From: an uncultured Collinsella sp.
Lineage (GTDB): Bacteria; Actinomycetota; Coriobacteriia; Coriobacteriales; Coriobacteriaceae
DNA: 11,154 nucleotides
Assembly (NCBI GenBank): GCA_902492935.1
Contig: CABUNJ010000038.1
Location: forward strand, 1-11,154
Direction: 5' to 3'
This document shows positions 1 to 6,927 of this stretch, in pieces (positions within the stretch are counted from its first letter, which is position 1; each line of letters begins with the position of its first letter). A program made the position numbers and the translations under genes. Under the pieces are notes generated by a model, which was not told the DNA's origin, searched no databases, and worked only from the letters and a program-made list of their open reading frames with translations.

Positions 1-60
1 GGCCCGTGGGTTATACCCTAAGAGCAAACCACCCTTTTTAAGGGTGGTTCTGATTTGAAG
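1..60 (+). other. Possible right end of an IS200/IS605-type element (omega-RNA-like hairpins)
   Basis: The sequence opens with a short GGG...CCC helix (18 or so bases in), then TAAGAG, then a 10-bp perfect hairpin with left arm 27-36, a TTT loop and right arm 40-49. No T tract follows on either strand, so it does not look like an intrinsic terminator. The order 'ccgtggg-...-ccctaaga-hairpin' resembles, from memory, the 3' ends of TnpB-carrying IS200/IS605 elements, where this segment is the scaffold of the omega (re)RNA and the base after the element begins the guide. The transposon gene itself would lie outside the window. This is a pattern-memory inference only; it could equally be the 3' untranslated region of an unseen upstream gene. 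Confidence 0.3.
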
Positions 61-77
61 GGAACTCATTTTGAGCA

Positions 78-140
78 AGCACCCGCCCTGCCGGGGCTCC
101 CGGGTTCCGACGACTCGGCCGTTCGGGTCAGGCGGGCTGA
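78..140 (+). ncRNA. GC-rich three-way-junction fold, possible structured RNA or leader
   Basis: The stretch can fold into an outer helix (82-90 with 129-136, one bulged C) enclosing two hairpins: 91-95 with 99-103 (loop GCT) and 112-117 with 124-129 (one G-T pair, competing for the last base of the outer helix). It lies just before a terminator at 156-183, so it may be part of a short transcript ending there. I do not recognise it as a known RNA family; it has no tRNA T-loop, no T-box antiterminator and no SRP loop. Chance pairing in GC-rich DNA is a real alternative. Confidence 0.25.
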
Positions 141-155
141 TATCAATAGAGTGAA

Positions 156-183
156 TGGGCGCGCCGTTGGCGCGTCCATTTTT
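156..183 (+). terminator. Rho-independent terminator
   Basis: A 10-bp stem (156-165 with 169-178, one G-T pair) with a 3-nt GTT loop is followed directly by five T residues at 179-183. It would end a transcript entering from the left edge, whose gene is outside the window or is the structured region just upstream. Confidence 0.8.
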
Positions 184-189
184 GTGCGG

Positions 190-216
190 GTGACAAAGGG
201 ACTGTCCCTTTGTTAC
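190..216. repeat. Palindromic dispersed repeat, copy 1 (REP-like)
   Basis: A 27-nt palindrome centred on T203, with 13-bp arms containing one G-T pair and the core ACAAAGGGACTGTCCCTTTG. The same core recurs in the perfect palindrome at 6485-6517. Both copies lie in intergenic DNA on the 3' side of a transcription unit. I recall similar GGGACTGTCCC palindromes as abundant in gut Firmicutes and Coriobacteriia, and REP-type palindromes are mobilised by TnpA_REP-like transposases, but no such transposase is in this window. No T tract follows, so it is not a standard terminator. Confidence 0.75.
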
Positions 217-256
217 ATTGCAATAAATGTGATGAAAGTGTGGCGAAATGAGCTTA

Positions 257-331
257 AAACTTCCGTAAATGTGATAAATGTCACGCTTTACCTAGGGTAA
301 AATGTGGGAAATATCACGTTTACGGAAGTTT
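257..331. promoter_or_regulatory. Nested inverted repeats: candidate tandem operator before the AAA ATPase gene
   Basis: The outer inverted repeat has arms AAACTTCCGTAAATGTGAT (257-275) and its complement at 313-331, matching at 18 of 19 positions with the odd one a G-T pair. Inside are two 27-nt imperfect palindromes, 265-291 and 297-323, each starting GTAAA and ending TTTAC with GTG and CAC facing inward. They are offset by 32 bp, about three helical turns. A third small palindrome, TTTACC-TAG-GGTAAA (287-301), joins them. A -10-like TAAAAT (298-303) lies inside the second site, with no convincing -35. This layout suits cooperative binding of a dimeric repressor over the promoter of the gene starting at 351. 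The regulator is unknown, and a long RNA hairpin or a small mobile repeat are alternatives. Confidence 0.6.
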
Positions 332-350
332 CTTTGCGGGAGGTTCGGTC

Positions 351-1715
351 ATGCAGCGAGATATCATTGCCAAGCTTAACGCTTGGAAAGCGTCAGAATA
401 TCGTAAGCCGCTTATCCTTAAGGGGGCGCGCCAGGTTGGAAAGACGTGGGCGCTTAAGGAGTTCGGCCGAACCTCGTACCTCAATTTTGTGTATCTGACG
501 CTCGAGGAGCCGTCACCTGGGGTACAGAGCGAGTACGCCCAGTTTTTCGAAGGTACGCGCGATTCTCGACGGATCATCTCAAATCTTTCCCTGGCACTTG
601 GACAGCCTATCGATCCCGGCGAAACGCTGCTTATTATTGACGAGATCCAGGATTGTCCTTCTGCAGTCGGCGCCCTTAAATACTTCTGTGATGAGGCCCC
701 CGAGTATCACGTCGCATGCGCAGGGTCTTTGTTGGGCGTTTGCTTGTCCCGTGAGACCAGCGCTTTTCCGGTGGGAAAGGTCGAGTTCATGGAGATGCGC
801 CCCATGAGCTTTTCCGAGTTTCTGAAAGCCGAGGGCGCTGCAAACTACGACGAATACCTTGGCGGCCTGGATCAGATCGAGACAGTGCCCGATTTCTTCC
901 ATGTCCGTCTCGTCGAGCATCTTCGTCGTTATTTTGCATGCGGCGGCATGCCAGAGGCTCTTGGCCGGTGGGTGGAGACGGGCGATATCGTTCAGGTCGA
1001 TAAGGTGTTGTCTGATCTCTTGGATTCCTACGAGCGCGATTTTGCCAAGCATGGTGGCCGTGCGCAGTTCGCCAAGCTTTCGCAAATATGGAACTCGATT
1101 CCAGCTCAGTTGGCGCGCGAGAACAAAAAGTTCGTTTGGGGTGCGGTGCGCGAGGGGGCTCGTGCTCGAGAATACGAGGATGCTCTGGAATGGCTTGCCG
1201 ATGCTGGGCTCATCACGGCGGTTCGCCTTAATGCTGCCGGTGGTGTGCCGCTCTCTGCGTACGATGACCTCAAGGCATTTAAAGTCTACTGTCTTGATGT
1301 CGGCTTGCTGCGCCGCATGGCAAGGCTGGATGCGTCCGCTTTTGCCATCTCGGATGCGCTATTTTCGGAGTTCAAAGGTTCGTTCGCCGAGAACTATGTG
1401 CTTCAGGCATTACTTTCACAGTTAGATGCTGCTCCGCGTTATTGGACAAACGAGAAGCCGAAGCACGAAGTCGATTTTTTGATTCAAGTCGGAAACGAAA
1501 TCGTTCCCGTCGAGGTCAAATCGGGAGAGGTCGTTCATTCCAAGAGCCTTAAGTACTATGCCGACAAGCATGCGGAGACGACTCCATTGAGGGTCCGCTA
1601 CTCACTTAAGAACCTAAAGCTCGACGACGGGGTGCTCAACATTCCGTTGTATTTGGCTGATCGATCTGTCCCTCTTATCAAAAAGGCGCTTGATTGTGCG
1701 CATCTTGACGTTTAG
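351..1715 (+). CDS. AAA_14 / DUF4143 family ATPase
   Basis: This 454-residue protein has the standard build of the AAA_14 plus DUF4143 family. It has a Walker A motif GARQVGKT (residues 25-32), Walker B LLIIDEIQ (93-100, D97 and E98), a following AGSLLGV segment (124-130), and the family-typical YFACGGMPEAL stretch (194-204). The C-terminal domain carries FAENYVLQALL (345-355) and a PD-(D/E)XK-like pattern, EVDFLI (D375) followed by VEVKSG (E388, K390). The start is supported by GGGAGG at 338-343, seven bases before the ATG. It stands alone behind an elaborate inverted-repeat region (257-331) and ends facing the AraC gene. Base composition looks somewhat more AT-rich than the neighbouring transporter genes, which fits a laterally acquired accessory gene. 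Members are very common in gut anaerobes and archaea, yet their cellular role is undefined; the nuclease-like fold may be non-catalytic. Confidence 0.93.
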   Translation: MQRDIIAKLNAWKASEYRKPLILKGARQVGKTWALKEFGRTSYLNFVYLTLEEPSPGVQSEYAQFFEGTRDSRRIISNLSLALGQPIDPGETLLIIDEIQDCPSAVGALKYFCDEAPEYHVACAGSLLGVCLSRETSAFPVGKVEFMEMRPMSFSEFLKAEGAANYDEYLGGLDQIETVPDFFHVRLVEHLRRYFACGGMPEALGRWVETGDIVQVDKVLSDLLDSYERDFAKHGGRAQFAKLSQIWNSIPAQLARENKKFVWGAVREGARAREYEDALEWLADAGLITAVRLNAAGGVPLSAYDDLKAFKVYCLDVGLLRRMARLDASAFAISDALFSEFKGSFAENYVLQALLSQLDAAPRYWTNEKPKHEVDFLIQVGNEIVPVEVKSGEVVHSKSLKYYADKHAETTPLRVRYSLKNLKLDDGVLNIPLYLADRSVPLIKKALDCAHLDV

Positions 1716-1779
1716 ATCCTGGGTGAGCTGACGGGCGGCGGCTAATTAATCGCTCCGTTACGGCCAGGGAGCTTGGGCC

Positions 1780-2784
1780 TTAGCGATGCTTGCTTCGCCA
1801 AGCCGTGGGTGTCATGCCGGTGTGTTGCTTGAAGGCTTGAGCGAAGGCGGCCTGCTGAGGGTAGCCTAGACGCTCTGCCACCTGCGCTATCGTGAGCGCG
1901 CTATCGGCCAAAAGGTCCTGTGCTCGCTCCATACGACGTCTGCGAATGTAGGCGCCCAGGGACTCGCCAGTTTGGGCCTTAAAGGTGGCGCATAGTTTGG
2001 AGCGGCTTGTGTAGAGCCTCTCGGCCACCTCGTTGATACCCACACGTCTGCCTTTGTCGAGCGCGCGCTCAACCATTGCCGTTGCTTCTTCGGCAATGGT
2101 TATGCTGACGCGTGTGTCTGCCGCCTGCCGCGCCTGCTTGTGGGCCGCGCGCGAACAGGCGAGCTCCGCGACCATGGTCTCCACGATGCCCTGCATATAG
2201 ACGCGTCCGCCTACGGTGCGGGCGCGTTCCTCGTTAATCTGGCGCAGCGTGTGGCAGATGGCAGACGTCGCTTCCTCGTGCCATGGCTCGGCAAACGCCT
2301 CAAAGATTCCCGCGAACTCGGTGGGATAGCGGTGCTCCAGTTCGTCAAAATATCCAGGCAAAAAGAGCACCGAGCGCGAGTGATAAAGCTCCCCCGCAAA
2401 CAGCGGGCTTAATTCCTCGCCACAGCTATCTTGGATAAAGCTGCAAACGGCATTGTTTGGCCACGGTCCATGCGAGGGTTTAAGGTTCGCAGGCGTTATG
2501 CCAATCTCGGGCATGCATGTAAGTGTGGGCGCGCTGACCTCGCTCACGCAGGCGTACGGCTCGGGTGTGTATTCGGCCAGGTACATATCGTGCGTCGGGG
2601 TGATGTAATGCTCCATGACGATGCAGGCAGGGGAGAGAGGCATGATCCATGCGCGTCCGTGTGCCCGATCGTTTGCCACCTCGCCGGTAAAGACGGCGCC
2701 CTTGCCGGAAAGCTCCAGGCCAAATTGCTCAAACTGTGGTGCATAGAGCTCGGTTATGTCGGTCGCGGCCCGATGCATTTTCAA
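1780..2784 (-). CDS. AraC/XylS-family transcriptional regulator
   Basis: This 334-residue protein ends in the two helix-turn-helix motifs of the AraC family: the first around residues 249-268 (INEVAERLYTSRSKLCATFK), the second around 298-318, followed by the conserved HTGMTPTAWR end (321-330). The N-terminal 230 or so residues have no motif I can name and probably form the ligand-sensing domain. The chosen start is TTG at 2784-2782, because GGAAGG at 2798-2793 lies eight bases upstream; the in-frame ATG at 2778-2776 would be 14 bases away. The gene is divergent from the paired ABC transporter genes, with a short shared promoter region. That suggests it controls them, as YbtA does for ybtPQ, perhaps in response to the transported compound. 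Control of the pair is inferred from position only. Confidence 0.92.
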   Translation of the reverse strand: MKMHRAATDITELYAPQFEQFGLELSGKGAVFTGEVANDRAHGRAWIMPLSPACIVMEHYITPTHDMYLAEYTPEPYACVSEVSAPTLTCMPEIGITPANLKPSHGPWPNNAVCSFIQDSCGEELSPLFAGELYHSRSVLFLPGYFDELEHRYPTEFAGIFEAFAEPWHEEATSAICHTLRQINEERARTVGGRVYMQGIVETMVAELACSRAAHKQARQAADTRVSITIAEEATAMVERALDKGRRVGINEVAERLYTSRSKLCATFKAQTGESLGAYIRRRRMERAQDLLADSALTIAQVAERLGYPQQAAFAQAFKQHTGMTPTAWRSKHR

Positions 2785-2898
2785 AAGCGTCCCCTTCCTT
2801 TGCGGAAACGTCCACGCCTGGCTCGATTGTGTGCCCTGGCTAACATATCAATGATAAGTTGATTGAGGTTAACTCTCAAGCCGTCAGAAGGGAACCTC
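2785..2898. promoter_or_regulatory. Divergent promoter/operator region between AraC gene and ABC operon
   Basis: This 114-bp region must drive both directions. Near the ABC gene there is an inverted repeat TTGAG-N7-CTCAA (2863-2879) around a GTTAACT centre, a plausible binding site for the AraC protein or for an iron-responsive regulator. GGTTAAC is only loosely similar to a DtxR/IdeR half-site. AT-rich blocks at 2841-2860 (including TGATAA) could be a -10 region, but I could not assign a clean -35/-10 pair on either strand. GAAGGGA at 2887-2893 is the ribosome binding site for the ABC gene. Confidence 0.45.
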
Positions 2899-4725
2899 AT
2901 GGCAAAGGGATCAAAAAGGGAAGGCGGCGGTATCGGCGAGCTGCTTGCATATGCCGACGACCGTAAATTCCTAACGTATTTGGGCATGGCGCTCTCGGCG
3001 CTCTCGCAGCTGCTGAGCTTTGGCCCGTACGTGTGCATTTGGCTTGTCGCGCGCGATCTGATCGCCGTGGCACCTAACTGGAGCGAAGCCACCGATATCG
3101 CGATGTATGGCTGGTGGGCCGTGGGTTTTGCCCTGGCAAGCATCGTAGTTTATTTCGTGGGGCTCATGTGCACGCACCTGTCTGCGTTTCGCTGCGCGTC
3201 CAATATCCGCAAGACTACGAGCGAACACCTGCTTAAGCTGCCGCTTGGCTACTTTGACACGCACGCCACCGGTGAGCTGCGTCGTGTTGTAGACGGATGC
3301 GCCGCCTCCACCGAGACTTTGCTCGCGCACATGCTGCCCGATATCGCCGGCGCCGCCGCCATGGTCGTGGGCCTGCTCGTGTTGCTGTTCGCCCTCGATT
3401 GGCGCTTGGGCGCGGCATGCCTCATCTCGGTCGTCGTTTCGTTTGGCGCCATGGCCACCATGATGAGCGGCAAAGGCGCCGAGTTCATGAAGGCCTACAT
3501 GGGAGCGCTGGTCAAGATGAACAAGACCGGCACCGAATACGTACGCGGTATTCCCGTGGTCAAGGTGTTTCAGCAGACGGTCTACTCCTTTAAGGCCTTC
3601 CACGATGCGATCGCCGAATACGCCGACATGGCACAAAACTATGCGGGCACGTTCTGCCGAGGTCCGCAAGTACTCAATCTTACCGCGCTCAATGGTCTTG
3701 TGGCATTCCTGTTGCCCGTGGCGTTGCTGTTGGCGCCGGGCGAGACGGACTTCGCGCATTTTATGGCAAACTTCACGTTTTACGCGATATTTTCGGCCGT
3801 GGTACCGACGGCCATGACCAAGCTCATGTTTGTGGGCGAGGCCTCTCAGATGAGTGCCGATTCGCTGGCTCGCATCCGAAGCGTCATGGATTCCAAGCAG
3901 CTCTCCGTGCCCGCTCAGCCTAAGCGTCCTGTTGGCAGCGATGTGCGCTTTGAGGACGTGAGCTTTACGTACGAGGGTGCCGAAGCACCTGCCGTTAGCC
4001 ATGTAAGTTTCAGCGTTCCCGCTGGTAGCACCCTCGCTCTGGTGGGTCCCTCGGGTGGCGGTAAGTCAACCTGCGCAAGCCTGATCCCGCGTTTTTGGGA
4101 TGTCTCCTCGGGTCGAGTGCTCGTAGGCGGTGTGGACGTTCGCGATATGGATCCGCACGAGCTTATGGACCAGGTCGCCTTCGTGTTCCAGACCAACCAG
4201 CTGTTCCGGCAAACACTTGCCGATAACGTGCGTGCCTCCAAGCCTACGGCCACTGACGACGAAGTGCGTGCGGCCCTCTCCGCAGCTCAGTGCGACGACA
4301 TTGTGGCCAAGCTCCCACAGGGCATCAATACCATGCTCGGTGCCGGCGGAGCATATCTTTCGGGCGGCGAGGTCCAGCGCGTGGCACTCGCCCGCGCGAT
4401 CCTTAAAGACGCACCTATCGTGGTGCTCGACGAGGCCACGGCGTTTGCCGATCCCGAGAACGAGGCGCTCATCCAGCGCGCCTTTAGCAAGCTGGCGGCG
4501 GGTCGCACGGTCATTATGATTGCGCACCGACTCTCGACTGTAGTGGGCGCAGACCAAATCGTGGTGCTCAATCAGGGCAGCGTGCAGGAGTCGGGTACCC
4601 ATGCCGAGTTGCTGTCCCAAGAGGGTCTGTATGCCAAGATGTGGGCCGAATACGAACAGGCCGCGAGCTGGAAAATCACTGTAGCGACTGCGGATGCCGC
4701 CGTCACGAAGGGAGGCGAGGCCTAA
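2899..4725 (+). CDS. ABC transporter half-subunit, permease-ATPase fusion (YbtP/IrtA-like)
   Basis: This 608-residue inner-membrane protein has the type I ABC exporter fold: hydrophobic membrane segments at roughly 24-57, 68-94, 148-190 (two), 258-279 and 286-311, then an ATPase domain. ATPase motifs are complete: Walker A GPSGGGKST (383-391), Q-loop Q431, signature LSGGE (487-491), Walker B with D511 and E512, and H-loop H543. The Walker B/D-loop reads DEATAFADPENE instead of the usual DEATSALD; I associate this form with the siderophore-linked YbtP/IrtA-type halves. The start is ATG 2899, supported by GAAGGGA five bases upstream; a TTG at 2863 in the same frame lacks a binding site and falls in the operator. 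The stop codon abuts the start of the next gene, so the two halves should be co-translated and heterodimerise. The leading guess is import of an iron-chelate; drug or peptide export is the alternative. Confidence 0.93.
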   Translation: MAKGSKREGGGIGELLAYADDRKFLTYLGMALSALSQLLSFGPYVCIWLVARDLIAVAPNWSEATDIAMYGWWAVGFALASIVVYFVGLMCTHLSAFRCASNIRKTTSEHLLKLPLGYFDTHATGELRRVVDGCAASTETLLAHMLPDIAGAAAMVVGLLVLLFALDWRLGAACLISVVVSFGAMATMMSGKGAEFMKAYMGALVKMNKTGTEYVRGIPVVKVFQQTVYSFKAFHDAIAEYADMAQNYAGTFCRGPQVLNLTALNGLVAFLLPVALLLAPGETDFAHFMANFTFYAIFSAVVPTAMTKLMFVGEASQMSADSLARIRSVMDSKQLSVPAQPKRPVGSDVRFEDVSFTYEGAEAPAVSHVSFSVPAGSTLALVGPSGGGKSTCASLIPRFWDVSSGRVLVGGVDVRDMDPHELMDQVAFVFQTNQLFRQTLADNVRASKPTATDDEVRAALSAAQCDDIVAKLPQGINTMLGAGGAYLSGGEVQRVALARAILKDAPIVVLDEATAFADPENEALIQRAFSKLAAGRTVIMIAHRLSTVVGADQIVVLNQGSVQESGTHAELLSQEGLYAKMWAEYEQAASWKITVATADAAVTKGGEA

Positions 4726-6483
4726 ATGTTCGCCTCATTCCAAAAGAAATATTTCCTATCCGATAAAGGCGTCGCCGGCGTAAAACGCGGCATTTTCTGG
4801 ACCACGCTCACCAATCTCATTACCATGGCCGGCATGGGCTTTTTATTCCTGGTTATGGCCGGCTTTGTCGAGCATCTCACCAGCGGGGCTGACCTGCCGG
4901 ATGCCCTGCCGATCGTGGGCGGCCTCGTGATCTTTTTCGTACTGCTCTTTGCCTCTAACTGGCAGCAGTATTGCTACACCTACTGCATCTTTTACGAGGA
5001 GTGCGGCAAGCAGCGTATGGAGATTGCCGAGCGCTTGCGCAAACTGCCGCTGTCGTTTTTTGGCCGTCGTGATCTGGCCGATTTAACCGAGACCATCATG
5101 GGTGACGTCCAGGCCATGGAGCACGCCTACAGCCACGTGCTGGGAGAGCTTTGGGGTGCCATCATCGCAAGCGCCATTGTCTTCGTGGCATCGCTGTTCT
5201 TTTGCTGGCAGCTGGCGATCGCGGCGTTTTGGAGCGTTCCCGTGGCCTTTGCCGTGCTGTATCTAACACGCGGCCCCATGACCCCGGTGTTCGATCGCGT
5301 GCGCGCCGAGAAGGTCAAGGTTACCGAGGCGATTCAAGAGACGCTCGACTGCGTTCGCGAGATCCGCGCCACCAACCAGGAGGCCCATTATCTTGAGGGA
5401 CTCGGCGCCGTGATTGATGCCGAGGAGCGCGAGACCACTAAGGGAGAACTCGTTAACGGGCTTTTGGTCAACTCCGCCTTTGTCATTTTGCGTCTGGGGA
5501 TCGCTTCCACGCTGGTAACGGGCGCCGCGATGGTTACCTCGGGGCGGGTCGACTTTTTGGTGATGTTTGCCTTCTTGCTTATGGTGAGTCGCATCTATGC
5601 GCCTTTTGACCAGGCGTTGATGCTGGTGTCCGAGCTGTTTGCCGCCGAGTCGTCTGCCAAGCGTATGCGTTCCATCATGGAAGAGCCTGTGGCGCGGGGC
5701 AGCGAGAAATTTGAGCCCGCGGGCCATGATGTGGTGTTCGCTCACGTGGCATTTGGCTATGGTGCGGGCGAGGACGGACGCGCCGGCGAGAAAGTTCTTA
5801 CCGATGTGAGCTTTACCGCTAAGGAAGGCGAGGTCACGGCACTAGTCGGTCCTTCGGGCTCTGGCAAGTCTACGGTGAGCCGCCTGGCCGCGCGCTTTTG
5901 GGATGCCACCGATGGCACGGTCACCGTGGGTGGCGTGGATGTTACGAGCGTCGATCCCGAGGTACTGCTGCGCGACTACGCCATTGTGTTCCAAGACGTG
6001 CTGCTCTTTGACGACACGGTGATGGGAAACATCCGCCTCGGGCGTCGTGATGCCACCGATGAGGAAGTGCTTGCGGCCGCGCGTGCCGCCAACTGCGACG
6101 AGTTCGTGAACCGCATGCCGCAGGGCTACGACACCATGATCGGCGAGAACGGCTCCAAGCTGTCCGGCGGTGAGCGCCAGCGCATCTCTATCGCCCGCGC
6201 GCTGCTCAAAGATGCGCCCATCGTGCTGTTGGACGAGGCGACGGCGAGCTTGGATGTGGAGAACGAGACCGTGGTACAACAGGCACTTTCCCGTCTGCTT
6301 GCAGGTAAGACGGTTATCGTTATCGCCCATCGTATGCGCACGGTGGAAAATGCCGACAAGATCGTTGTACTCAAGGATGGTGTGGTTGCCGAGCAGGGCA
6401 CTCCGGCGCAGCTCAAGGCGGCAGGCGGAGAATTCGCCCGCATGGTTGCGCTGCAAAAGGAGGCGGCTGCCTGGCAGCTGTAG
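4726..6483 (+). CDS. ABC transporter half-subunit, permease-ATPase fusion (YbtQ/IrtB-like)
   Basis: This 585-residue partner has the same exporter-type layout: membrane segments at about 24-49, 62-85, 140-180 (two), 244-271 and 276-301, then an ATPase domain. Motifs are canonical: Walker A GPSGSGKST (375-383), Q-loop Q423, signature LSGGERQR (479-486), Walker B with D503 and E504, D-loop SLD (508-510) and H535. Both ATP sites of the heterodimer should therefore be active. Its ATG begins at the base after the previous TAA, and GGGAGG at 4710-4715 inside the previous gene is its ribosome binding site; this is a tight translational coupling. No periplasmic-type binding protein gene is nearby, which fits YbtPQ/IrtAB-like systems that work without a dedicated one, but also fits exporters. 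A perfect palindromic repeat begins two bases after the stop. Confidence 0.93.
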   Translation: MFASFQKKYFLSDKGVAGVKRGIFWTTLTNLITMAGMGFLFLVMAGFVEHLTSGADLPDALPIVGGLVIFFVLLFASNWQQYCYTYCIFYEECGKQRMEIAERLRKLPLSFFGRRDLADLTETIMGDVQAMEHAYSHVLGELWGAIIASAIVFVASLFFCWQLAIAAFWSVPVAFAVLYLTRGPMTPVFDRVRAEKVKVTEAIQETLDCVREIRATNQEAHYLEGLGAVIDAEERETTKGELVNGLLVNSAFVILRLGIASTLVTGAAMVTSGRVDFLVMFAFLLMVSRIYAPFDQALMLVSELFAAESSAKRMRSIMEEPVARGSEKFEPAGHDVVFAHVAFGYGAGEDGRAGEKVLTDVSFTAKEGEVTALVGPSGSGKSTVSRLAARFWDATDGTVTVGGVDVTSVDPEVLLRDYAIVFQDVLLFDDTVMGNIRLGRRDATDEEVLAAARAANCDEFVNRMPQGYDTMIGENGSKLSGGERQRISIARALLKDAPIVLLDEATASLDVENETVVQQALSRLLAGKTVIVIAHRMRTVENADKIVVLKDGVVAEQGTPAQLKAAGGEFARMVALQKEAAAWQL

Positions 6484-6484
6484 G

Positions 6485-6517
6485 AATATGACAAAGGGAC
6501 TGTCCCTTTGTCATATT
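6485..6517. repeat. Palindromic dispersed repeat, copy 2 (perfect, REP-like)
   Basis: A perfect 33-nt palindrome with 16-bp arms around T6501, sharing the core ACAAAGGGACTGTCCCTTTG with the copy at 190-216. It sits directly behind the ABC operon. In RNA it would form a strong hairpin, so it could end or stabilise the ABC transcript, but no T tract follows. Confidence 0.85.
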
Positions 6518-6544
6518 GAGTTCACCCCCATAGTTTCCAAAAAG

Positions 6545-6573
6545 TTAGCCATTGTTGACCAAATAGTTATACT
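6545..6573 (+). promoter_or_regulatory. Candidate promoter for the metal-efflux operon
   Basis: A good -10 hexamer, TATACT at 6568-6573, is preceded at 17 bp by a weak -35, TTAGCC (6545-6550). A better -35-like TTGACC (6555-6560) is too close to pair with it. The imperfect dyad AGTT-N6-AACT (6565-6578) overlaps the -10 and could be an operator for a metal sensor. The leader to the ATG at 6664 would be about 80 nt. Confidence 0.4.
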
Positions 6574-6663
6574 AAACTGTTCTCAAAAGCGTGCTCGAGC
6601 AAACTAATGAACTCGGGTGCTAAGGCACCGTGCCGCAGTTGTTGCGGAAAAGGGAGAGACATC

Positions 6664-6909
6664 ATGAAGAAGTCCACGTTTAACACCCTGCTTGTCGGTG
6701 GCGGTTTTCTGCTTGGCACGGCCGGCATTAAGCTGCTCACCAGCGCTCCGGTAAAGAATGCCTGCGTGCAGGGCATTGCGTGCGGTATGCGCGTCAAGAA
6801 CTGCTACCAGGACATGGTCGAGCAGGCCAAGGCCAATGTCGATGACATGGTTGCCGAGGCTGCCTACATCACCCAGAGCGAGGCCGCCGCTGACGAGGCA
6901 GCCGAGTAA
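6664..6909 (+). CDS. Small membrane-anchored P-type-ATPase partner (PacL-like, possibly DUF6110)
   Basis: This 81-residue protein starts MKKSTFNTLLVGGGFLLGT; residues 8-25 form one glycine-rich hydrophobic segment (GGG and GxxxxG spacing) suited to membrane insertion and helix packing. It continues with LLTSAPVKNACVQGIACGMR, three cysteines (C34, C40, C47), a helical charged region (50-68) and an acidic, alanine-rich tail. The ATG at 6664 has AGGGAG at 6651-6656, seven bases upstream, so it is preferred over an in-frame ATG at 6607. It lies 18 bp before the P1B ATPase gene. The layout matches mycobacterial PacL proteins (DUF1490), single-span partners encoded next to Ctp metal ATPases that bind the metal and scaffold the pump. 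I recall a DUF6110 family with such sequences beside P-type ATPases in Firmicutes, but cannot confirm it here. Unlike PacL1 it has no histidine-rich tail, so any metal binding would depend on the cysteines or acidic residues. Confidence 0.8.
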   Translation: MKKSTFNTLLVGGGFLLGTAGIKLLTSAPVKNACVQGIACGMRVKNCYQDMVEQAKANVDDMVAEAAYITQSEAAADEAAE

Positions 6910-6927
6910 CGCTCCCAGGCACAAACA

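Noticed and set aside
55..300. Small gene at the left edge
   Set aside because: The frame runs through a terminator, a palindromic repeat and the operator array, and lacks a plausible start signal.
1716..1779. Terminator between the convergent ATPase and AraC genes
   Set aside because: Only a 4-bp GGCC pairing is present and no T tract; not strong enough to call.
2863..2898. TTG start giving the first ABC protein 12 extra N-terminal residues
   Set aside because: No ribosome binding site before it and it lies in the operator dyad; ATG 2899 has GAAGGGA at proper distance.
2971..4002. 343-residue open frame on the minus strand
   Set aside because: Fully opposite the ABC gene; rich in His, Arg and Gln as expected of a shadow of GC-rich coding DNA, with no recognisable domain.
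6607..6663. ATG start for the small partner protein at 6607
   Set aside because: No binding site upstream, and the added residues are unlike the conserved-looking MKKSTF start, which has AGGGAG before it.
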